Shown in pieces: positions 50,648-56,910 of a stretch of 64,000 nt of DNA; positions within the stretch are counted from its first letter, which is position 1, and every line of letters starts with the position of its first letter. The stretch is from Catellatospora tritici (GTDB lineage Bacteria > Actinomycetota > Actinomycetes > Mycobacteriales > Micromonosporaceae). A program made the position numbers and the translations under genes. Location of the stretch: positions 53,930 to 117,929 of the forward strand of contig NZ_JAHRCY010000023.1 in NCBI RefSeq assembly GCF_019083965.1, given 5' to 3'. The notes beneath the pieces were generated by a model that saw only the letters and a program-made list of their open reading frames with translations, was not told the origin of the DNA and ran no database searches.

Positions 50648-51880
50648 ATGTCCATCAAGCGCCCCGTGGCCGCCGGTTTCGCGGCAGCCGTGGTCGCCCT
50701 GGCCGCCGGCACCGTCGCCGCCGTGGCCTCGGGCGGCACGGCAGTCGCGGCCCCCACCTCGTGCCAGGCCCTGTTCGACGACTTCTCCTACAGCGGCGCG
50801 TCGGACCCGCTGATCCAGTCTCACGGCTGGACCGTGCGGACCAGCTCGGGCGGCCCCGGCATCCCCGGCGCCTCCTGGCCCGCCTCGAACATCTCGTTCC
50901 CGACCGTGGACGGCGCGAAGGGTCTGCAGCTGCAGGCCTCGACCGACGGCACGGCCGGGGGCACCAGCCAGGCCGAGTTCCTGGCCGGGCAGCGGTTCTT
51001 CGAGGGTACGTACGCGGCGCGCGTCAAGTTCGCCGACGCGCCCGTGTCCGGCAACGACGGCGACCACCTGGTGGAGACGTTCTTCACCATCACGCCGCTC
51101 AACGCCCCGATGGACCCGAACTACGGCGAGATCGACTTCGAGTACCTGCCCAACGGCGGGTGGGGCGAGCCGTCGAACATCCTGTACGAGACCACGTGGG
51201 AGACGTACAACCCCGAACCGTGGCAGGCCGTCAACGTGCACGGCCAGCAGAGCATCTCGTACAACGGCTGGCACGACCTGGTGTTCACCGTCTCGGGTGG
51301 GCATGTCATCTACTACGTGGACGGCGTGCAGGTGGCCGACCACAGCGGCATCTACTACCCCGAGACCAACATGTCGGTGAACTTCAACCTGTGGTTCATC
51401 GACTCGGCCGCCCACACCGGCGGCTCGGCCACCTACCGGCAGCAGGTCGACTACTTCCTGCACACCGCCGGTGAGGTGCTCACCCCGGCCCAGGTCAACT
51501 CGCGCGTGGGGTCGTACCGCGCGTCGAACATCGCCTGGACCGACACCGTCGGCACCGGCGGCGGCACCTGCCCGACCGCCTCGCCGACCGCGGGGCCGAG
51601 CAACCCGCCGACCAGCCCGTCCCCGTCGCCGAGCAAGTCGGCCTCGCCGTCGCCGTCGGCGTCGCCGAGCCCCGGCGGCACCGGCTGCGCCAGCGCGCCG
51701 CTGTGGAACATCAACAGCGTCTACCTGGCCGGGGCGCAGGTGAAGTGGGAGAAGAGCGCCAACGGCAACCCCAGTGGCCCGAAGTCTGGCCAGGGCGTGC
51801 ACCTGTGGAAGGCCCGCTGGTGGACCCAGGGCTCCGAGCCCGGCTGGACCCAGCAGTGGGAAGACCTCGGCCGCTGCTGA
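50648..51880 (+). CDS. Secreted GH16-type glycoside hydrolase with CBM5/12 chitin-binding module
   Basis: 410 residues. A signal peptide (to about 36), a GH16 jelly-roll (about 40-285) with YGEIDFEYLPNGG (about 158-170) at the catalytic-strand position and WHDLVFTVSGGHVIYYVDG, a Pro/Ser linker (about 305-345), and a C-terminal CBM5/12 (about 350-410) with YLAGAQVKWEKSANG and LWKARWWTQGSEPG, whose aromatic face binds chitin. The catalytic motif is EIDFEY rather than the common EIDxxE, so activity is uncertain. ATG 50648 with GAAAGGAG upstream. It is likely co-regulated with amino-sugar import. Confidence 0.8.
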   Translation: MSIKRPVAAGFAAAVVALAAGTVAAVASGGTAVAAPTSCQALFDDFSYSGASDPLIQSHGWTVRTSSGGPGIPGASWPASNISFPTVDGAKGLQLQASTDGTAGGTSQAEFLAGQRFFEGTYAARVKFADAPVSGNDGDHLVETFFTITPLNAPMDPNYGEIDFEYLPNGGWGEPSNILYETTWETYNPEPWQAVNVHGQQSISYNGWHDLVFTVSGGHVIYYVDGVQVADHSGIYYPETNMSVNFNLWFIDSAAHTGGSATYRQQVDYFLHTAGEVLTPAQVNSRVGSYRASNIAWTDTVGTGGGTCPTASPTAGPSNPPTSPSPSPSKSASPSPSASPSPGGTGCASAPLWNINSVYLAGAQVKWEKSANGNPSGPKSGQGVHLWKARWWTQGSEPGWTQQWEDLGRC

Positions 51881-51920
51881 TCCGGCCCGCACACTGCACT
51901 GACTGAAAGGAGCAGCGCCC

Positions 51921-52934
51921 GTGACGTACGTACTCGGCCTCGACGTGGGCGGGACCGCGTCCCGGGCGCTGCTCACCACCCTCGACGGCGCCCGCGTCGG
52001 CTTCGGCCGCGCGGGTGCCGGCAACCCCGTCGCCATCGCGCTGGACGAGGCGGTCACGCAGGTCGCCGCCGCCGCCCGAGACGCGCTGTCCGGCGCGGAC
52101 GGGGCGCGGATCCAGGCTGCGGTGATGGGGATCGCCGGGGCGGGACGGTTCACCGACCCGGCCATCGCGACCGCATTCGCCACCGGGTTCGCGCAGGCCG
52201 GAGTGCCGGTAACGGTACGGCCGGTCGGTGACGTCGACGTCGCGTACGCGGCCGGGGCGACCGTCCCCGACGGAACCGTCCTGATCTGCGGCACCGGCGC
52301 GATCGCGGCCCGGATCGAGGGCTGGGAACTCGACTCCACCGTCGACGGGCTCGGCTGGCTGCTGGGCGACCTCGGTTCGGGCTTCTGGCTCGGCCGGGCC
52401 GCCGCCGCGACCACCGCCCGCGAGCTGTACGCGGGCCGCTCAGACTCGTGGTTGGTCCGCCAGGTCACCGCCGCGCTACGCGGATCCTGCCCGGACCCGG
52501 CCCCCCACCGTTCATCCCCGCCACCTTCCGCCGAGCCCGGCTCGGGGACGTCGCCTGAGGACCGCGCCGCCGAGGGAGCCGCCATGCGGCGTAGACCCTC
52601 CCGCCAAGACGCCGATGACCTGGTCAACGCGGTGCACGAGCGGCCGCCCCGGCAGCTGGCGCAGCTCGCGCCGCTGGTCACCGAGGCCGCTGGGGCCGGG
52701 GACCGGCTGGCGCTGGCCATCGTGGCCGAGGCCGCCGGGCACCTGGTCGACTCGGCCTGCGAAGTGCACGCCGGTGGGCCGGTGGTGCTCGCGGGCAGCG
52801 TTTTGCGGCATGCCGCACCGGTACGCGACGCGGTGCGCTCGCTGCTGGAACTCCGCCTGCCCGGCACCCCGGTCTCGGTCGCCGGACCAGGCGAGGTCGG
52901 CGCCGCCCGCCTGGCTGCCGCCTCGCTGACCTGA
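51921..52934 (+). CDS. BadF/BadG/BcrA/BcrD-type N-acetylglucosamine kinase-like ATPase with insertion
   Basis: 337 residues. The ASKHA ATPase begins GLDVGGTASRALLTTLDG (about 5-22), has PDGTVLICGTGAIAARI (phosphate 2, about 115) and WLLGDLGSGFWLGRAA, and ends with the adenosine motif PVVLAGSVLRHAAPVRDAV. It would phosphorylate imported GlcNAc. About residues 189-232 are a Pro/Ser/Arg-rich stretch (PAPHRSSPPPSAEPGSG, RRRPSRQDA) with no counterpart in the family, in frame, inserted between two helices of the C-terminal domain. GTG start with AAAGGAG. Confidence 0.8.
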   Translation: MTYVLGLDVGGTASRALLTTLDGARVGFGRAGAGNPVAIALDEAVTQVAAAARDALSGADGARIQAAVMGIAGAGRFTDPAIATAFATGFAQAGVPVTVRPVGDVDVAYAAGATVPDGTVLICGTGAIAARIEGWELDSTVDGLGWLLGDLGSGFWLGRAAAATTARELYAGRSDSWLVRQVTAALRGSCPDPAPHRSSPPPSAEPGSGTSPEDRAAEGAAMRRRPSRQDADDLVNAVHERPPRQLAQLAPLVTEAAGAGDRLALAIVAEAAGHLVDSACEVHAGGPVVLAGSVLRHAAPVRDAVRSLLELRLPGTPVSVAGPGEVGAARLAAASLT

Positions 52935-53005
52935 CCCGCCGCGCCGCCCACTCGCCTCGGCGCCATCGCCCGCCCTGCCTGCAGCGCGATCGCTCGTCCT
53001 GCCTG

Positions 53006-53064
53006 CAGTTTCGGGGAAAGTGCTGGAATCTTGGCCAGTTTTCGTGCAGTTTCCCCGAAACTGC
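53006..53064. repeat. 60-bp nested palindrome, copy 8
   Basis: 59 bp here because one base of the spacer is missing. The outer arms are intact. It lies 72 bp after the kinase stop. Confidence 0.9.
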
Positions 53065-53176
53065 AGCGTCGTGGCGGGAGCGGAGCGGGTGATGGCCGTG
53101 GCGATCGCGATTTGCGGGCTGGACCCGTCGCCGGCGGCCGGGGGTCCGCCGTGCCATAGCGCTCTGGAGCGCATTT

Positions 53177-53284
53177 GCTCTGCACCCATCGGCTTGCTCT
53201 GCACCCATCGGCTTGCTCTGCACCCATCGGCTTGCTCTGCACCCCGAGATGCAATGGGGGTGCGTATGCGGGTGCAGAGCAAGG
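53177..53284. repeat. 19-bp tandem repeat with inverted terminal copy
   Basis: GCTCTGCACCCATCGGCTT occurs three times exactly (53177-53233) plus a partial fourth copy. GGGTGCAGAGCAAGG (53270-53284) is the reverse complement of the shared core, so the last copy and this segment can form a 14-bp stem. Confidence 0.85.
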
Positions 53285-53379
53285 CTTTGTAAGCAGAGCA
53301 AAGGCGAGCCCAGGTGAGATGCCGGCCGACCCGTGGCGTGCGACCACTGCGGCGCTGGTGGCATATCGAGGATGTTGAC

Positions 53380-53470
53380 AGCGTCAGATCGGACCGCTTT
53401 AGTAAGTAAAGTTACCTGTCAAATCTTGCTCGGCCGCTCCCGAGTCCTGTGTACCCGATGGGAGTCCGCT
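53380..53470 (+). promoter_or_regulatory. Candidate promoter/operator of the alginate-lyase-family gene
   Basis: CTTTAGTAAGTAAAG (about 53396-53410) is an inverted repeat CTTTA-N5-TAAAG, AT-rich against its surroundings, about 60 bp before the start codon. Confidence 0.45.
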
Positions 53471-54661
53471 ATGCCCCATGCCCTCACGCGCCGCATCCCG
53501 CTTCTGCTCGCGCTCATCGCGCTGCTCGCCGGTCTGGTTGCCGTGGTGTCGGCGCCGCGTCCGGCGCAGGCCGCGCCCGCCACGTTCGCCCACCCGGGCG
53601 TGCTGGTCAGCCGAGCGCAGCTCGACTTCGTACGCGGGAAGGTCAACGCCAACGCCCAGCCGTGGCGGGCCGCGTACGACCAGATGTTCGCCAGCCGTTA
53701 CGCGTCGCTGACCCGGGCGGCGCATCCGCGCTCGGTGGTCGAGTGCGGGTCGTACTCCAACCCCAACTACGGGTGCACCGACGAGCGTGAGGACGCGATC
53801 GCGGCGTACACGATGGCTCTGATCTGGTACATCACCCGCGACAGCCGGTACGCGACCAAGGCGATCGAGATCATGGACGCCTGGTCGGCGGTGATCACCG
53901 ACCACACCAACAGCAACGCGCCGCTGCAGACAGCCTGGGCCGGGTCGACCTGGCCGCGCGCCGCCGAGATCATCCGGTACACGTACACGAGCTGGCCGAA
54001 CGTGAACCGGTTCGCCACCATGCTGCGCAACGTGTACCTGCCCGAGGTGGTCAACGGCAACACCACCAGCAACGGCAACTGGGACATGTCCATGATGGAG
54101 GCTACGCTCGGCATCGCGGTGTTCCTGGAGGACCGGACCAGCTACGACAAGGCGGTCACCCGGTTCCGCAACCGCATGCGCGCCTACTTCTACCTGGCCA
54201 CGGACGGCTCGGTGCCGTACGGCCCCGGTGGTGGCATCGACACCCCGAGCGAGATCATCAGCTACTGGCAGGGGCAGAGCACCTTCGTGGACGGGCTGTC
54301 CCAGGAGACCTGCCGCGACTTCACCCACACCGGCTACGGCATCGCCTCGGCGAGCCACATCGCCGAGACCAGCCGCATCCAGGGCCAGGACCTGTGGCCG
54401 GAGTTCACCGACCGGCTGCGCCACACGCTCGGCTTCCACGCCAAGTACCAGCTCGGCACGGCGGTGCCGTCGTGGCTGTGCGGGGGCTCGCTGACGCTGG
54501 GCCTGGGGCCGGTGACCGAGGTCGGCTTCAACGCGCTCAACTTCCGCCTCGGCATCGGCATGACCAACACCCAGACGCTGACGCTGAACCAGCGTCCGGC
54601 CGGTACCAACAACCTGTTCGTGGCCTGGGAGACGCTGACCCACGCGGCCAACCCGGCCTGA
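53471..54661 (+). CDS. Secreted alginate lyase family protein
   Basis: 396 residues. A signal peptide (MPHALTRRIPLLLALIALLAGLVAVVSAPRPAQA), then the alpha/alpha-toroid of the alginate-lyase family (PF05426 type) with HPGVLVSRAQLDFVRGKV, NGNWDMSMMEATLGIAVFLED (about 195-215; Asn/Trp/catalytic region) and DGLSQETCRDFTHTGYG with the His/Tyr pair. It cleaves acidic polysaccharides by beta-elimination. The precise substrate is uncertain. ATG 53471 is the start because the signal peptide begins there and GGGAG precedes it. Confidence 0.8.
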   Translation: MPHALTRRIPLLLALIALLAGLVAVVSAPRPAQAAPATFAHPGVLVSRAQLDFVRGKVNANAQPWRAAYDQMFASRYASLTRAAHPRSVVECGSYSNPNYGCTDEREDAIAAYTMALIWYITRDSRYATKAIEIMDAWSAVITDHTNSNAPLQTAWAGSTWPRAAEIIRYTYTSWPNVNRFATMLRNVYLPEVVNGNTTSNGNWDMSMMEATLGIAVFLEDRTSYDKAVTRFRNRMRAYFYLATDGSVPYGPGGGIDTPSEIISYWQGQSTFVDGLSQETCRDFTHTGYGIASASHIAETSRIQGQDLWPEFTDRLRHTLGFHAKYQLGTAVPSWLCGGSLTLGLGPVTEVGFNALNFRLGIGMTNTQTLTLNQRPAGTNNLFVAWETLTHAANPA

Positions 54662-54726
54662 TCCAGGCGGCCGGGGTGCCCCCGCTCGATGTCGGGGCGG
54701 GGCCACCCCGGGCCGGCGCCGGCTTG

Positions 54727-56175
54727 TCACTGCCGTATCTGTAGCGCCCAGTCGCCGCCGAGGTGCTCCGGCGTGACGGTGACGGTGATCGCCGAGCCGG
54801 ACGGGAACACGAGTCCGCTCTGCCGCCAGTGGTCGTCGGCGAGGTTCGTGATGAGGTACTGGTTCGACGCGGTCCCGTAGTCGTACCAGGACAGGGTCGT
54901 TACCGGCGCTCCGTTGACGCTGATGCGCAGCAACCCCGGGGTCTGCGACCAACCGGTCAGCGTGAGCTGCCCGCCGTGCCAGTTCGTGGTGAGGCCGGTC
55001 GGACCGCCCGCCCTTAGCGTGACCGTGTCCGGATCCTCGCTGAGCCGGGGAAGCGGCGCGAGCGCCGCCGGGCGCTCTGGCAGCGGGTACTGGTCGAAGG
55101 GCACCGCCTCGGCGACGAGGAAGGCCATCGTGCCGTGGGGCAGCTCGCCGACCTTCGCGATGTCGCGGTAGGGGTTCTGGGCGTCGAAGTCCTTCGCGGC
55201 GACGGCGGTCAGGCTGATGGTGGCGGGTTTGCCCACCCGTACGCCCCAGAGCGTCGTCATGTCCTCGGGCGGGATCGTGGTGCTGGAGCCGAAGTTCAGG
55301 CTGTTGTCCGGGTCGCAGTGCATCATGAGCGGCTGTCGGTCGTTCAGCGAGAGCACCAGCACCACGTCCGGCGCGTGGTCCGCTGTGCAGTCGGGGTAGA
55401 ACCAGGCGTCCAGTGTCGACGGAGTCCAGGTGAAGGTGGCGGTGCCCCCGGTCAGCGGGGCGAGGCCACGAGCCGTGATGTGGCGGCCGCGGTAGTACTC
55501 GGGAATGGCCGACAGCGTTTCCTGCGGTGAGCGCGGCGGGCTCGGTGCCACGGCGTAGCCGGTGACGGCGGCGATGACGACCAGGCAGGCCGCGGCCAGC
55601 GTGGCGAGCCGGCCGCGGCGGCGTTGCGCGATCCGGCCGCGTACCGCGGCCAGGCGCTCGTTGCCCGCGGGGACGTCGTCGTCTGCGGGCAGTGGCAGCG
55701 ACTGCAGTGATGGGTCCAGGCGCAGGCTGCTCAGTGCCCGCGAAGCGTGTGCCTTGACCGAGCCGGGGGAGATGCCCAGCGTGCGGGCGATCTCGGCCTC
55801 GCTGAGGTCCTCGAAGTAGCGCAGCACTACGACGAGTTTCTGCTGCCGGGGCAGTTTCGACAGGGCCCGCCATACCTGGTCCCGGTCGTCCACCGCGGCC
55901 TGCGGTGAGGGGCCGGACCGCTCGGGCAGGTGCTCCGTGGCGCGCTCACCGTGCCAGCGGCGGCGCCACCAGGAGTTGTAGGTGTTGGTGAGGATCCGGC
56001 GCACGTAGGGCTCGGGATCGCCGTGCACGCGCTTCCAGGCCGACCATGAGCGGGCCAGCGCGGTCTGCAGCAGGTCCTCGGCCAGCGCGTGGTCGCCGGT
56101 GAGCACGTACGCGATGCGCAGCAGGTGGCGTGATCGCGCCGTGACGAACTCGTCGAACTCCACCGTGCCGGTCAT
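54727..56175 (-). CDS. SigE-family ECF sigma factor fused to a membrane-anchored extracytoplasmic domain
   Basis: 482 residues in one uninterrupted frame. Sigma region 2 (about 8-75; ARSRHLLRIAYVLTGDHALAEDLLQTAL, NTYNSWWRRRW) and region 4 (about 100-155; LPRQQKLVVVLRYFEDLSEAEIARTLGISPGSVKAHASRAL) make an ECF/SigE-family sigma factor. A basic segment and one transmembrane helix (about 189-210; LATLAAACLVVIAAVTGYAVA) follow, then about 270 outer residues of beta-rich, unrecognised sequence. Normally the outer/membrane part is a separate anti-sigma-like gene just downstream. Here both are one chain. ATG 56175. Confidence 0.8.
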   Translation of the reverse strand: MTGTVEFDEFVTARSRHLLRIAYVLTGDHALAEDLLQTALARSWSAWKRVHGDPEPYVRRILTNTYNSWWRRRWHGERATEHLPERSGPSPQAAVDDRDQVWRALSKLPRQQKLVVVLRYFEDLSEAEIARTLGISPGSVKAHASRALSSLRLDPSLQSLPLPADDDVPAGNERLAAVRGRIAQRRRGRLATLAAACLVVIAAVTGYAVAPSPPRSPQETLSAIPEYYRGRHITARGLAPLTGGTATFTWTPSTLDAWFYPDCTADHAPDVVLVLSLNDRQPLMMHCDPDNSLNFGSSTTIPPEDMTTLWGVRVGKPATISLTAVAAKDFDAQNPYRDIAKVGELPHGTMAFLVAEAVPFDQYPLPERPAALAPLPRLSEDPDTVTLRAGGPTGLTTNWHGGQLTLTGWSQTPGLLRISVNGAPVTTLSWYDYGTASNQYLITNLADDHWRQSGLVFPSGSAITVTVTPEHLGGDWALQIRQ

Positions 56176-56260
56176 CCCCGTACGCCTCCCATTCCTGCGG
56201 TCAGCACTGTGTACGGGATGGACCGCGGCGCCGGTTGACAGCGGGCGAGGATTTCCGGTG

Positions 56261-56761
56261 TCAGCTCTGGTTGAGGTCGAAGTAGGCGAGCCCGTGGGCG
56301 GCGTCGAGGTAGAGGGCGCCGTACCACGGGCCCATGAGGTGGGCCCGCTCGTAGGCGGGGCTGCGGGACCAGGCGGTGCCGGTGGGGACGAACGGGGCCA
56401 GCTTCGGGTGGATCTGCGGGGCCTCGGTGACGGGTTCCCAGCCGTAGGCGCTCGCCAGCGTCCGGGCGACGTCCGGGTCGAGGCGTAGGACGACCTCGTG
56501 GTACCAGTCGGACAGGCCGGGCGCGCGGGAGCAGGCGTTCGCGGCCGGCCGGGCGATCCAGTGCGCCTCGGCGGGGGTGCCGATGCCGGACAGGGCCTGC
56601 AGCCATACGGCGGTGTCGGTTTTGACGGTGATCGCGTCAGGGGTGGCGCAGGCGGCGGGCAAACCCTGGTCAGCGGCCTGTTCCGCCGCGTCGAGGGCGG
56701 AGCATCCGGCCAGCGCGGCGGTCAGGACGAGCGCGGTCAACCGCAACCATGATCGAGTCAC
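56261..56761 (-). CDS. Lipoprotein of unknown function
   Basis: 166 residues from GTG 56761. A basic start and lipobox (LTALVLTAALAGCSA) anchor it outside the membrane. The mature part has two Cys pairs (AACATP, ANACSR), WYHEVVLRLDPDVARTL and HLMGPWYGALYLD. No family is recognised. It lies 85 bp upstream of the sigma-fusion gene on the same strand, so it may belong to that regulon or transcript. Confidence 0.6.
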   Translation of the reverse strand: MTRSWLRLTALVLTAALAGCSALDAAEQAADQGLPAACATPDAITVKTDTAVWLQALSGIGTPAEAHWIARPAANACSRAPGLSDWYHEVVLRLDPDVARTLASAYGWEPVTEAPQIHPKLAPFVPTGTAWSRSPAYERAHLMGPWYGALYLDAAHGLAYFDLNQS

Positions 56762-56832
56762 GCTACGCACCGTAGCGGGTACGCGCCCGCACCGCTGTCC
56801 CGCCGAGTGGCGGGTGGGCCGAAGATCGTCCG

Positions 56833-56888
56833 AGTTGCCGGGCAATCGGGGGTATGCGGGTCGCGATACCCCCGATTGCCCGGCAACT
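56833..56888 (-). terminator. 23-bp perfect-stem terminator after tex
   Basis: The arms 56833-56855 and 56866-56888 are exact complements (AGTTGCCGGGCAATCGGGGG plus TAT) around a 10-nt loop, 22 bp past the Tex stop. The longest perfect hairpin in the window. Confidence 0.8.
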
Positions 56889-56910
56889 TGCGCCGCGGTT
56901 TTGGGGCCTG

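Noticed and set aside
55850..55866. GGCAGTTTCGACAG in the sigma gene as a further palindrome half
   Set aside because: Only eight bases match the arm, there is no partner arm, and it is coding (Leu-Pro codons of sigma region 4).
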